The notes under the pieces: model-generated
The model's input: only the letters and a program-made list of their open reading frames with translations
The model's database searches: none
Told to the model about the DNA's origin: nothing
In this document: positions 8,900 through 17,898 of the stretch, in pieces
Position numbering within the stretch: position 1 is the stretch's first letter
Layout of the letters: the number at the start of each line of letters is the position of its first letter
Position numbers and translations under genes: made by a program
Origin: Galbibacter marinus
Lineage (GTDB): Bacteria > Bacteroidota > Bacteroidia > Flavobacteriales > Flavobacteriaceae
Length of the DNA: 64,000 bases
NCBI RefSeq assembly: GCF_000300875.1
Contig: NZ_AMSG01000003.1
Span: 1 to 64,000 of the forward strand
Direction: 5' to 3'

Positions 8900-9090
8900 T
8901 CGTTGAAATGTATGTTATTTACGTTTTGTTAGTTTTTAGAGTTTTTCATGGCTTACTTTTCCATTTGATCTAAAAAATAACAAGGTAACAAAAATTTGAT
9001 TCTACCCATATTAAAAACAGGAAGTTTCTATGTTAACTTTTTACAAAAAACAATTTAGAACCATTTTGTTATAGTTACAATGTAAGTCCA

Positions 9091-9126
9091 TAAAAAAAGT
9101 GTCAAAAGGTTTTATGTTTTGACACT
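9091..9126 (-). terminator. Terminator after iorB
   Basis: Perfect 10-bp stem AGTGTCAAAA (9098-9107) with TTTTGACACT (9117-9126). On the minus strand it is followed by seven T residues, 53 bases beyond the iorB stop. Confidence 0.85.
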
Positions 9127-9178
9127 CTTTTTATCGTGTTTATTTTTAAATATCAAAAAATAGAATGACACCATTATT

Positions 9179-11437
9179 TTACCCAATCACCTTTTTGTTA
9201 GTAATAAAAGGTTGATCGTAATGGCGCTGGCCTGTGGCTTTATACAAAGCATTGGCTAGTGCTCCCATTACAGGTGGAAAAGGGGGTTCACCCAGTCCCG
9301 TAGGGTGTTCGCTATTGTCAACAAAATGGACTTCTATTTCTTTAGGACTTTCCTTATGTCTAATTAATCGATAACGATCAAAATTGTTTTGAATTGGTGC
9401 TCCATCTTTAAAGACTAATCCGCCATACATAGCATTTCCGATTCCATCAACGGTCCCTCCTTCAACCATATTAATTGCTGCAATTGGGTTTACAACAATT
9501 CCACAATCGACTATAGCATATACCTTTTTAACTACAGGTTGATCGTTCTCAATGACCATGTCCAAAATATTAGCTACATAGGAATTATGACAATAATATG
9601 CGGAAACCCCTCTATAGACTCCTTCGGTAGATTCTCTACCCCAACCTGATTTCTCCCGGGCGAGCTCTAAAACTCCAGCATAACGATTGGGATCGTAATC
9701 ATTGCTCTCTCCTACAGGGTTATTTTTTGCTCTTTCAAATAGTTCCAATCTAAAATCAATTGGATCTTTTCCAGCTTCTTCAGCAACTTCATCTAAAAAT
9801 GCTTGTTCCACCCCTGCGATAAAGTTTGAACGTGGGGCTCTAAAGGCACCCACTGTAATATTAGAAGGAACATCCCAAGTTTCAGCTAAGTAATTATCAA
9901 CTGCCCCTGCTGGAAATCTATTGGCAAATAGTGGACTTTCTGGTATTCCGCCTGCCCTTACGTGAAACCCAACTAAGTTATTGTCTTTATCAAGCGCTGC
10001 TCTATATCTTGCGTGATATGCAGGACGATAAGTTCCAAAGGTCATATCATCTTCACGGGTATAAATAAGCTTAATAGGTGATTTTGTCTTTTGAGAAATC
10101 ACACCTGCCTCGACTACAAAATGGCCATAGAGACGTCGTCCGAAGCCTCCACCTTGCCTTGTCATGTTTAGTTCCACTTTATGCAATGGAAGCCCTAATC
10201 TTTCTGCAGCGGATTTCTCCATGAATTCTGGAGTTTGTACGGGTCCACTTAGAATCGCTTTATCAGAAGTTACATCGGCAAAGAAATTCATAGGTTCCAT
10301 GGTGCTGTGGGATAAGAACGGCGCTGTATAACTACGTTCTATAATCTTTGCTGCATCTTTAAACGCAGTTTCTGGATCACCGTCTTTTCGCGCAATTTTT
10401 GAAGCCTTTAGAGACATCGCCTCCATTATTTTATAATGATCTTCACTATTTTCTCTTCCAGCCGGAACATTTTGGGATATGATGTTTTGGCCTGAAAATC
10501 CAGTAAAGTTTTCTTGGTAATCTTCAAAAGGCTCCCACTGAGCTTCTATTGCTTTTTTGGCTTGCATTACCTCCCAAGTTGTATTCCCTACAACAACTAT
10601 TAGTTCTGGAAAAGCATCAACATCAAACATGCTTTTGCCTTTTACACTTTCATAGGTGTTGATAGTGAAAATATCTTTAACCCCAGGCATTGATCGCGCC
10701 TTAGCGTCGTCATATGATTTAAGTTTTAATCCAAAGGCTGGTGGAGCGACGATCATCGCAATTAGCATTCCTTCTTGATATTGATCAATTCCAAATAAAG
10801 GCTTACCAGTTACTAATTTTAAACCATCAACATTTCTTGTGGAGTTTCCAATTATTTTAAATTCATCGTAGCTTTTGAGTTCTACTTCTTTTGGTACAGG
10901 TAGACTTGCAGCTAAAGAAGCCACTTCTCCGTACCCCATAGTTCTGTTTGTTGCCTTATGACTAATAATTCCTCTATCAGTAGTTACTTCGCTAATAGGG
11001 ACTTCCCACTGTTGGGCTGCTGCTTGCTTTAGCATTTCTCTGGCAGTAGCTCCAGCCATTCGAAGTCCATCCCACCCGTGCATAATTGATTCGCTTCCAC
11101 CTGCAAGTTGCCGAGTAAATATCGCTGTATTTAGTGGAGCTTGCTCAACAATAACATGGTCCCAGTCGATGTCGAGTTCCTCTGCAACTATCATGGGCAT
11201 CGATGTTTTTACGTTTTGTCCAATTTCAGGGTTTGGAGACATTATTGTTGCTAGACCATTGTCACCAATCTTGAGATAACCATTTATTTCAAACCATTCT
11301 TTTGGCATCTTTGCAACATCCTTCGTGGATGGGTTACACGATGCTAACCAACTAAATCCTACAACGAGCCCACCACTTGCCAAGGCGGATGTTTTAAGGA
11401 ATGATCTTCTTCCGTATGATGTTTTTATTAAAGTCAC
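9179..11437 (-). CDS. iorB: Molybdopterin-binding large subunit, isoquinoline 1-oxidoreductase beta type
   Basis: A 752-residue xanthine-oxidase-family large subunit. It starts with a Tat signal (GRRSFLKTSALASGGLVVGF) running into LASC, so it may also be lipid-anchored. The molybdenum-cofactor motif RQGGGFGRR and the active-site Glu in GLGEPPFPPV are present, and the subunit has no FeS or FAD domain. IorB-type proteins hydroxylate N-heterocycles or oxidise aldehydes, passing electrons to the partner 2Fe-2S subunit encoded directly upstream with a 36-base gap. No FAD subunit or cytochrome c gene is adjacent, so the final acceptor is unknown. The fold and cofactor are well supported; the substrate is not. 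Confidence 0.87.
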   Translation of the reverse strand: MTLIKTSYGRRSFLKTSALASGGLVVGFSWLASCNPSTKDVAKMPKEWFEINGYLKIGDNGLATIMSPNPEIGQNVKTSMPMIVAEELDIDWDHVIVEQAPLNTAIFTRQLAGGSESIMHGWDGLRMAGATAREMLKQAAAQQWEVPISEVTTDRGIISHKATNRTMGYGEVASLAASLPVPKEVELKSYDEFKIIGNSTRNVDGLKLVTGKPLFGIDQYQEGMLIAMIVAPPAFGLKLKSYDDAKARSMPGVKDIFTINTYESVKGKSMFDVDAFPELIVVVGNTTWEVMQAKKAIEAQWEPFEDYQENFTGFSGQNIISQNVPAGRENSEDHYKIMEAMSLKASKIARKDGDPETAFKDAAKIIERSYTAPFLSHSTMEPMNFFADVTSDKAILSGPVQTPEFMEKSAAERLGLPLHKVELNMTRQGGGFGRRLYGHFVVEAGVISQKTKSPIKLIYTREDDMTFGTYRPAYHARYRAALDKDNNLVGFHVRAGGIPESPLFANRFPAGAVDNYLAETWDVPSNITVGAFRAPRSNFIAGVEQAFLDEVAEEAGKDPIDFRLELFERAKNNPVGESNDYDPNRYAGVLELAREKSGWGRESTEGVYRGVSAYYCHNSYVANILDMVIENDQPVVKKVYAIVDCGIVVNPIAAINMVEGGTVDGIGNAMYGGLVFKDGAPIQNNFDRYRLIRHKESPKEIEVHFVDNSEHPTGLGEPPFPPVMGALANALYKATGQRHYDQPFITNKKVIG

Positions 11438-11473
11438 AGTTCTTGTTTTTTAAGATTAAGTAGTACAGCTGGT

Positions 11474-11932
11474 TCAAATTGTAGAGGACGCTGTCTTTAT
11501 CGCTTTCTTGATTCTAAGGTAAGTACCACAACGACAAATATTGCCATCCATGGCCTGATCAATTTCCTCATCACTTGGATTGGGATTTGCTTTCAAAAGT
11601 GCTGAAGCTGACATTATTTGCCCTGCTTGACAGTAACCACATTGAGGAACGTCTTGTTCAAGCCAAGCTTTTTGCACGGGATGATCTCCGTTTTCAGACA
11701 GCCCTTCAATGGTAGTGATTTCTTGTTCACCTACTGCTGATACCGGTAACTGGCACGATCGAACTGCGACATCAGAAATATGAATCGTACATGCACCACA
11801 TTGGGCAATTCCGCATCCAAATTTTGTTCCTACAAGTTTAAAGTGATCTCTGAGTACCCAAAGCATAGGTGTGGAAGGATCCACGTCTACTTGTCGTGAC
11901 TCCCCGTTGATAGTTAGATTAAATGTAGCCAT
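11474..11932 (-). CDS. iorA: 2Fe-2S small subunit of the molybdenum hydroxylase
   Basis: A 152-residue protein with two 2Fe-2S domains: a plant-type site with Cys40, Cys45, Cys48 and Cys60 ([13 protein letters not shown] ... RSC) and a helical site with Cys98, Cys101, Cys133 and Cys135 (QCGYCQAGQ ... NICRCG). This is the full set for the small subunit of xanthine-oxidase-family enzymes. It has no signal peptide, while the large subunit has a Tat signal. That implies it folds on its partner in the cytoplasm and is exported as a passenger. It is the first gene of the two-gene operon. Confidence 0.9.
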   Translation of the reverse strand: MATFNLTINGESRQVDVDPSTPMLWVLRDHFKLVGTKFGCGIAQCGACTIHISDVAVRSCQLPVSAVGEQEITTIEGLSENGDHPVQKAWLEQDVPQCGYCQAGQIMSASALLKANPNPSDEEIDQAMDGNICRCGTYLRIKKAIKTASSTI

Positions 11933-12265
11933 AATGTTATTTTGGTAAAAGGTACTAAGTTTGAATTAATTACAGAAATTAAATAAAAAATTTTAGCATA
12001 TTTTTTGCATTTTAATCAACAATTTTATACTAAAAATGGAGGGTGGCTATGTTCGGTGCTTTTTAGTGAATGATAATGCTTATCAATTCTCTTTGATGGC
12101 TTTGTGTATTCCTACTTCCGTCAAAAGGAGGCCTGCTAACCTTTGAATTAAGCTAATTAATTGAATTAAAATTTCAAGTAGGATATCTGTTTTGACAATA
12201 TCCTACTAAATATTAGCTAAATCCTAACTATAATGCAATCAATGCTTGATTTGGAATACTAGCGA
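11933..12265. other. Intergenic region with no gene
   Basis: About 330 AT-rich bases separate the iorAB operon from the serine hydrolase. The only clear structure is the hairpin at 12177-12207. No open frame with coding character was found. Confidence 0.5.
12177..12207 (-). terminator. Probable terminator of the beta-lactamase-fold hydrolase
   Basis: A perfect 10-bp stem, AGTAGGATAT (12177-12186) with ATATCCTACT (12198-12207), around an 11-base loop. It lies about 60 bases downstream of the hydrolase stop. The T-rich tail on the minus strand is interrupted, so the terminator may be weak. Confidence 0.55.
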
Positions 12266-13543
12266 TTAATCTACTATAGCCTGATAAATTAAAACAGGTA
12301 ACTTCTGATGATCCTCAGATATTTTAGTTGGGATGACTTGTGTCAAATAGACGACTAACATATCCTCTGAAGGATCAACCCAGTAGCTAGAGTGGTATGC
12401 TCCTCCCCATCCATATTCACCAACAGAACCCATTGTTCCACGCGTACCTAATTCCTTTACAATAGAAAAGCCTAATCCAAAACCAGTTCCATTTTCCCAT
12501 GGGAATTTAATATTAGCAATGTGATCCACTGTCATTAGCTCCACAGACTTACGCGAGAGGATTCTTGTGCCATCCAATTCTCCTTTATTAAGCATCATTT
12601 GAAGAAAACGACCATAATCATATACGGTACTTAAAAGTCCAGCACCACCAGAATAACTTACTCGTGGACCTTTTAGATATGCTCCTTGCCCGATCATTGT
12701 TCCTGGGTTTGGTGCTTTTTCAATCCCAGTTTCTGTTGCAGAATACACTACCGTAAGTCTATCTTTTTTATCCTTGGGCAGGTAAAAATGTGTATCCTTC
12801 ATTCCCAAAGGTTGAAATAAGTTTTCACTTAAAAATTCATTAAGATCTTCCCCTGAGACCACCTCAATAAGAGCTCCTAGAATATCAGTAGAATAGCCAT
12901 AAACGAACCTTTCTCCTGGCTGCGCATCAAAAGGAAGTTTAGCCATTCTTTTTACAGTTTCTAAAATAGGCTCTTTTCTATCAGCAAAGTACCACCCTTG
13001 GATCCCAGCTTCCTTCCATTTATCAGCTGCAACCCCATTTCCGTATCCAACACCAGCGGTATGCGTAAGTAAATCTCTAACTGTAATTGCACGATTAGCC
13101 GGCTCAATAGTATATCCACCATCCTGATCTGCTACAGCTACAGTTGTTTTATTAAATTCAGGAATATATTTTCCAACTGGTTCAGAAATGGTAAGTAACC
13201 CTCTTTCCTGTAAAATCATTATACCAACACTAACAGTAGCTTTGGTTTGCGAGGCAATTCGAAATATATCCGATTTCTCCATTTGATCATTCTGTTCTAT
13301 ATCCCTTTTTCCGAATGCTTTATAATACGCAATTTCACCTTTTCTAGCCACTAGTATAACGGAGCCCGGAAGTGCGTCATCTTCGACGAATCCTTCAAAG
13401 GTTTTGGTTAAATAATCAAGTCTTTCGCTGGAGAAGCCAAGTTTTTCAGGTTGTGTTTCAGTAAAAGACTGGGCATAAATATTACTTTGTGATAAGATAG
13501 CTAATAGTAATACTAGGGCGTAAAGTTTCTTTTGCAGCTTCAT
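12266..13543 (-). CDS. Beta-lactamase-fold serine hydrolase (class C / esterase family)
   Basis: A 425-residue exported protein with a signal peptide ending near NIYAQS. The catalytic SxxK is Ser98-Gln-Thr-Lys101 in FRIASQTKA. The second motif reads YGYSTD (Tyr217-Ser218), in place of the usual YxN. The third box is GGAYHSSYWVDP, with His replacing the KTG of true beta-lactamases, as in the esterase and D-amino-acid peptidase branch of the family. Length fits. It most likely cleaves an ester or peptide in the periplasm. A role in beta-lactam resistance should not be assumed. It is monocistronic. Confidence 0.85.
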   Translation of the reverse strand: MKLQKKLYALVLLLAILSQSNIYAQSFTETQPEKLGFSSERLDYLTKTFEGFVEDDALPGSVILVARKGEIAYYKAFGKRDIEQNDQMEKSDIFRIASQTKATVSVGIMILQERGLLTISEPVGKYIPEFNKTTVAVADQDGGYTIEPANRAITVRDLLTHTAGVGYGNGVAADKWKEAGIQGWYFADRKEPILETVKRMAKLPFDAQPGERFVYGYSTDILGALIEVVSGEDLNEFLSENLFQPLGMKDTHFYLPKDKKDRLTVVYSATETGIEKAPNPGTMIGQGAYLKGPRVSYSGGAGLLSTVYDYGRFLQMMLNKGELDGTRILSRKSVELMTVDHIANIKFPWENGTGFGLGFSIVKELGTRGTMGSVGEYGWGGAYHSSYWVDPSEDMLVVYLTQVIPTKISEDHQKLPVLIYQAIVD

Positions 13544-13622
13544 TTTTAATTTAAGTTAATAGTTAGTACCTACAAATTAAACAGTTTTCCCAATTCTATT
13601 AAAGTGAATGCACTTATTTATA

Positions 13623-13655
13623 TTGTAAAGACCACTTTTAATTTTAATATTTTTG
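13623..13655 (+). promoter_or_regulatory. Promoter of the pseudouridine synthase gene
   Basis: TTG (13623-13625) and TATTTTTG (13648-13655) are separated by 22 bases and match the Bacteroidota -33/-7 pattern. The -7 box ends five bases before the ATG, so the message would be almost leaderless. Confidence 0.6.
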
Positions 13656-13660
13656 CCACA

Positions 13661-14266
13661 ATGAGCCATTCACATAAACATTTTAAACTTTTTAAGCCAT
13701 ACGGCTATATAAGCCAATTGTCCAGTAATGATACTAGGCAATTGAAAAAAAAACGATTTTTAAATGAGTTGTATGATTTTGAGTCTGGAATGATGCCAAT
13801 TGGCCGTCTTGATGAAAAATCAGAAGGACTTTTGTTAATGACTACCGATGGTAAACTAAGCGATCAAATCAATCGTAGCGGAATAGAAAAACAATATTAC
13901 GCTTTGCTAGATGGTCAAATTACTGATAAATCCATAGATGCTCTATCCAAAGGAGTTCACATTGGTTTAAATGGTGAAAAATATCTTACACAACCCTGTG
14001 AAGTTGTATCCATTGACACTCCAAATCTACCAGAAAGGGAAAAGAAAATTCGAGACCAGAGGCATGGCCCGACCTCTTGGATTAGCATCACTATTACGGA
14101 GGGTAAATTCAGGCAAGTCCGTAAAATGACTGCTGCAGTAGGACATCCTACTTTACGACTAATAAGAGTGCGGATAGGGGATGTTTATTTAGATTCAATG
14201 CAGCCTGGCCAAGTACTCGAGCTTACTTCCACTGCTTTTGCTGCAATCGAACAGCGTTTAAAATAG
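13661..14266 (+). CDS. rluE: 23S rRNA pseudouridine synthase, RluE-like (RsuA family)
   Basis: A 201-residue RsuA-family synthase without the N-terminal S4 domain, as in RluE, which modifies U2457 of 23S rRNA. The catalytic motif is GRLDEKSEGLLLMTTDG with the nucleophilic Asp in RLD. Other family motifs are KQYYALLDGQ and EGKFRQVRKMTAAVGHPTLRLIR. I chose the ATG at 13661 because it begins the conserved HFKLFKPYGY segment and sits just after a promoter; an upstream GTG at 13604 precedes that promoter. Its 3' end overlaps the 3' end of the convergent metal ATPase by 44 bases. RluE versus another RsuA member is decided on domain content only. Confidence 0.82.
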   Translation: MSHSHKHFKLFKPYGYISQLSSNDTRQLKKKRFLNELYDFESGMMPIGRLDEKSEGLLLMTTDGKLSDQINRSGIEKQYYALLDGQITDKSIDALSKGVHIGLNGEKYLTQPCEVVSIDTPNLPEREKKIRDQRHGPTSWISITITEGKFRQVRKMTAAVGHPTLRLIRVRIGDVYLDSMQPGQVLELTSTAFAAIEQRLK

Positions 14267-16178
14267 CTAGAAAAGCCACTCCTACATCTGCAAATACTGC
14301 TTCCCACATACTAGCCACACCCCAAGCACCCATAAGAAGAACCATGAGCTTCACTCCAAAGGCTAATGCTATATTTTGCCACACAATATTTCGGGTAGAT
14401 TTACCGATCTCAATGGCAGTTGCTATTTTTGAAATTTGGTCGGTTTGTATCACAATATCCGCGGTTTCAATAGCAACATCGCTGCCCAAGCCCCCCATGG
14501 CAATCCCAACATCACTCATTGCTAATACTGGGGCATCATTGATACCATCTCCAACAAAAGCAACAAAACTTTCAGGATCTTCCTTTAGTTTTTCTACCTC
14601 TTTAAGTTTATCCTCTGGAAATAAATCTCCTTTGACCTTTGAGACGTCTAAAGTATTTCCAAGCTCTGAGGTTATGCTTTGTTTATCCCCAGAGAGTATC
14701 ATCAAATTTGTTATCCCAGTGGCTTTAATTCTTTCAATTCCTGTTTTAGCATCATCCTTCAGCTGATCAGCAATAATGATATGACCAGAATAAACGCCTT
14801 CTAATGCCATAAAAACGACGGTTTCAACAATATTTTTCGTCTTTTCAGGAACCCTAACTTGGTGAGTCATCATAAGTTCAAGATTACCTACTAAGGCTTT
14901 GTGACCATTCACATAACCACTTAATCCCTGACCCGGAATTTCTTTTACATCCCTAGCCTGGTGAGTCAATTCCACCCTTGGATTGTAATTCAGTATTGCT
15001 TTAGCAATTGGATGTGAGGACTGACTCTCTATACTTTTTATGTAGTTTAAAAATTGCGTTTGCTCCATTGTTGGACTAACAACGGATTGAATTTTAAAAT
15101 TCCCTTTTGTTAAGGTGCCTGTTTTATCCATAGCCAAAGTGTTGACTTTGGTAATAGCATCAAGAAAAGATGCTCCTTTAAAGAGTAGTCCATTTCTAGA
15201 AGCAGCCCCAAGCCCTCCAAAATATCCTAAAGGAATCGATACCACCAGGGCACATGGACAAGAAAGCACCAAGAAGATAAGTCCTTTATATAACCAATCT
15301 TCAAAAACATAATTATCCACAAACAGGTATGGTAATAGCGTAATGGCCAAGGCAGCAAAAAATACAATTGGTGTATAGATTTTGGCAAATCTTCGAATAA
15401 ACAGTTCTGTTTTAGACTTTCTAGCACTAGCCTGTTCGACCATTTCTAATATCCGAGCGATTGAACTATCCTGATATTTTTTTGTAGATTCCATTTCGAT
15501 CACTTGGTCAGTGTTAATATAACCTGCGTATACCTTCTCCCCTCTTCTAATAGTCTTAGGTACGCTTTCCCCAGTGATTGCAGATGTGTTCATGCTAGCC
15601 ATTTCTGAGTTTAATACTCCGTCTAAGGCTAGCTTCTCTCCTACCTTAATCTGAATTCTAGATCCAACATTCACGTGTTCAGGTTTCATAGCCACGAATT
15701 TTAAGCCATCATATACCATAACCGTAGATGAACGTTGGTTTAGTAAGGACCTTATATTTCCTTTAGCCTTTCTAACAGCTGCACCTTGAAATAATTCACC
15801 TATGGAGTAAAATAACATAACAGCAACGCCTTCAGGATATTCGCCAATAGCAAAAGCCCCAATGGTAGCCACTGCCATTAAGGTAAATTCGGAAAAGAAG
15901 TTTCCTTTTAACAAAAGTAAATATCCTTGTTTTATCACTGGATACCCTACAGGTAGATAGGCAGCTACATACCATAACACCCGTATCCAACCACTGAAAA
16001 AACTAGCATTCGTATAATCCAATCCTAGTCCTACCATTAGAAGAATAAAACTAAAAATGGCCGGGAGGTATAATTTATAATTATTTGTAGTATTACTAAG
16101 GCTGGGTGATTGATTTTGGGACTCGGATGAAGTTTCACAGCAGGAGCAATCAGTACTATATTGGTTTTTATTTTCCAT
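14223..16178 (-). CDS. zntA: Heavy-metal P-type ATPase, Zn/Cd/Pb export type
   Basis: A 651-residue P1B ATPase. It has a short Cys-rich N-terminus (CSCC at residues 11-14) in place of a ferredoxin-like metal-binding domain. The CPC transmembrane site is Cys307-Pro-Cys309, the actuator has TGES, phosphorylation is at Asp351 in DKTGTLT, the nucleotide domain has SHPIAKAIL, and the hinge is GDGINDAP. The CPCALVVSIP context is typical of the Zn/Cd/Pb group, so it probably exports these ions from the cytoplasm. A candidate promoter with an overlapping palindrome lies upstream, but no metal regulator gene is adjacent. Confidence 0.88.
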   Translation of the reverse strand: MENKNQYSTDCSCCETSSESQNQSPSLSNTTNNYKLYLPAIFSFILLMVGLGLDYTNASFFSGWIRVLWYVAAYLPVGYPVIKQGYLLLLKGNFFSEFTLMAVATIGAFAIGEYPEGVAVMLFYSIGELFQGAAVRKAKGNIRSLLNQRSSTVMVYDGLKFVAMKPEHVNVGSRIQIKVGEKLALDGVLNSEMASMNTSAITGESVPKTIRRGEKVYAGYINTDQVIEMESTKKYQDSSIARILEMVEQASARKSKTELFIRRFAKIYTPIVFFAALAITLLPYLFVDNYVFEDWLYKGLIFLVLSCPCALVVSIPLGYFGGLGAASRNGLLFKGASFLDAITKVNTLAMDKTGTLTKGNFKIQSVVSPTMEQTQFLNYIKSIESQSSHPIAKAILNYNPRVELTHQARDVKEIPGQGLSGYVNGHKALVGNLELMMTHQVRVPEKTKNIVETVVFMALEGVYSGHIIIADQLKDDAKTGIERIKATGITNLMILSGDKQSITSELGNTLDVSKVKGDLFPEDKLKEVEKLKEDPESFVAFVGDGINDAPVLAMSDVGIAMGGLGSDVAIETADIVIQTDQISKIATAIEIGKSTRNIVWQNIALAFGVKLMVLLMGAWGVASMWEAVFADVGVAFLAILNAVRLQQKQWK

Positions 16179-16208
16179 AATATTCGGTCTTTAAATCTTT
16201 CTACAAGG

Positions 16209-16245
16209 CAAAAATACCCTATATAGACATGCAATGGAATTGCAT
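16209..16245 (-). promoter_or_regulatory. Candidate promoter and operator of the metal ATPase
   Basis: On the minus strand TATTTTTG (16216-16209) matches the -7 consensus. Just upstream is a perfect inverted repeat ATGCAAT-GGA-ATTGCAT (16229-16245), in the position where a repressor or activator would contact the promoter. The TTG inside the repeat is only 15 bases from the -7 box, shorter than usual. Confidence 0.4.
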
Positions 16246-16516
16246 AATAACTCCTATAATTAAGGTCCAAACTCACTTAAAGGAAACAAATTTAGTCATT
16301 GTAAAGGCCATCAGTTGTAAGAGAAAGTGAAAAAATATGTAAAAAGATGTGTGAAATCAGTAATTTAAAATAATTGTTGAAAATCAATAATTTACACTTA
16401 CAAACGATCGTCCATCAGCTCCTAATGTTCGTTGAAATTCCAATTTTTAACACATCACAATAATCTATTTCAAGAAATTAAGCGTACGTATTACAGAAAA
16501 CTTATAATAGACGATT
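16246..16516. other. Divergent intergenic region with no gene
   Basis: With the ATPase promoter region, this makes a 338-base gap between divergent genes. No further promoter consensus, hairpin or small gene was recognised. It must hold the promoter of the OmpA lipoprotein, but no TAnnTTTG is obvious. Confidence 0.4.
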
Positions 16517-17350
16517 ATGAAAAAAACAGCTTTAACTTTATTAACCGTTGCACTTTTGGCTTCGTGTGTTTCTAAGAAAAAATATGTAGCATTAGAAAAT
16601 CAAAACGGTGAACTAAAGAGCCAGCTTCAGAAAACTCAAGTAGAGAATGAGGAGTTGGAAGGTAAATTTGCTGCTATTCAAGAAAGAGTAGATGAATACA
16701 ATAATAAAATAAGCAGCTTAACGGATGAGAATAATAGCAAAATGGTCACTGTAGGTGATGCAGCTGTTATTTCTGAGAATACCAAGGCAGAGATGAGAAA
16801 GACTCTAGCCAATGTAGATCCAGCCCTAGTAAGCCAAGCCACTACATTAAAGGATTCAATGAACTTAGCCATTACACACAATCTTCAAACATCAATGAGC
16901 AATACTGATTTGAACGAAGATGAGGATATTGCAATTAACATTGACGAAACTGTGGTAATGATCTCCATTTCTGATAAATTGTTATTCAATACAGCGAGTT
17001 ACAGAATTAGCAATAAGGCAGATGACATTTTACAAAAATTAGCCGATGTAATTAATTCAGAGCCAAGTATTGAAGTTATGGTTGAGGGTCATACTGATTC
17101 AAGAAGCATCCACAATGCTAAAGTTCAAGATAACTGGGATCTTAGTGTATTAAGAGCGACTTCAGTTGTTAGAAAACTTCAGAATGAATTCAATGTTGCA
17201 CCTGAGAAAATGATTGCGTCAGGGCGTGGTGAGTTCCAACCACTAGTTGGGAATGAAACTCAAGAGGATAGAAGTAAAAATCGAAGAACTCGAATTGTAC
17301 TTCTTCCAAACATAAACAAGTTCTTTGCCCTAATGGCATCGAATGAGTAA
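16517..17350 (+). CDS. OmpA-family lipoprotein, peptidoglycan-binding
   Basis: A 277-residue lipoprotein. The signal ends at the lipobox LLASC (Cys17), a coiled coil follows (about residues 24-75, LENQNGELKSQLQKTQVEN), and the C-terminal 120 residues form an OmpA/MotB domain. Key motifs are MVEGHTDSRS and NWDLSVLRATSVVRKL, plus RSKNRRTRIVLLPN, which bind diaminopimelate in peptidoglycan. It probably links the outer membrane to the cell wall. It is monocistronic with a strong terminator. Confidence 0.9.
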   Translation: MKKTALTLLTVALLASCVSKKKYVALENQNGELKSQLQKTQVENEELEGKFAAIQERVDEYNNKISSLTDENNSKMVTVGDAAVISENTKAEMRKTLANVDPALVSQATTLKDSMNLAITHNLQTSMSNTDLNEDEDIAINIDETVVMISISDKLLFNTASYRISNKADDILQKLADVINSEPSIEVMVEGHTDSRSIHNAKVQDNWDLSVLRATSVVRKLQNEFNVAPEKMIASGRGEFQPLVGNETQEDRSKNRRTRIVLLPNINKFFALMASNE

Positions 17351-17374
17351 ATTTGATTAGCACACACTTTAATC

Positions 17375-17410
17375 AAAAAGCGTCTGGTCTCAAATGATCA
17401 GGCGTTTTTT
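17375..17410 (+). terminator. Terminator of the OmpA lipoprotein gene
   Basis: A 12-bp stem with two G-T pairs, AAAAAGCGTCTG (17375-17386) with CAGGCGTTTTTT (17399-17410), ends in a T run 25 bases after the stop. Confidence 0.88.
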
Positions 17411-17487
17411 AATTTAAACATCACTTTAACAATTTTAAAGCGAGCTTAATCCCTGTAGAATACTATTTTTGCATTAAAATTGTTCAC

Positions 17488-17772
17488 ATGATGAATATCA
17501 AGAATTTTAGAATAGTCAGTATCCTTGAAGGAATTTCTTATTTGTTGCTTTTTGGCGTGACCATGCCTTTGAAATATATGGCAGATATGCCTGAGCCAAA
17601 TCAAGTTATTGGAATGCTTCACGGTATTCTATTTGTGTTGTATGTTCTTATGGCCGTTGTTCTTCAAAGAAAACACGGTTGGACCTATTCCACCCTAGGG
17701 ATCATGTTATTTTGTTCTATAGTTCCTTTTGGAACCTTCTGGATGGAAAGAAAATATCTGCGAACCGCTTAA
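17488..17772 (+). CDS. DUF3817 small integral membrane protein
   Basis: A 94-residue protein with about three membrane segments, including LEGISYLLLFGVTMPLKY, MLHGILFVLYVLMAVVL and LGIMLFCSIVPFGTFWMERK. The pattern EGISYLLLF ... MPLKY ... GxxHGILFVLY ... P.GTF is that of DUF3817, whose function is unknown. A TATTTTTG box (17464-17471) 16 bases before the start is a plausible -7 element. It stands between OmpA and thioredoxin genes and shows no obvious link with either. Confidence 0.8.
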   Translation: MMNIKNFRIVSILEGISYLLLFGVTMPLKYMADMPEPNQVIGMLHGILFVLYVLMAVVLQRKHGWTYSTLGIMLFCSIVPFGTFWMERKYLRTA

Positions 17773-17898
17773 GGTCTAGATTTCTTTTTTGGAAGGTTTT
17801 TCTAAACCATAAGAAGTACCTACCCCACTTGCTCAGGCCTTGGCTAAACTTGTGATGGTTGTGGTACTTGTTATTTCAAAAATTTAATATTAAAATTC

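Noticed and set aside
12266-13543. Beta-lactamase giving antibiotic resistance
   Set aside because: SxxK is present but KTG is replaced by HSS, as in esterase and peptidase relatives; no resistance context.
14344-14766. 140-codon plus-strand frame inside zntA
   Set aside because: Antisense shadow of the conserved ATPase; no start signal or family character.
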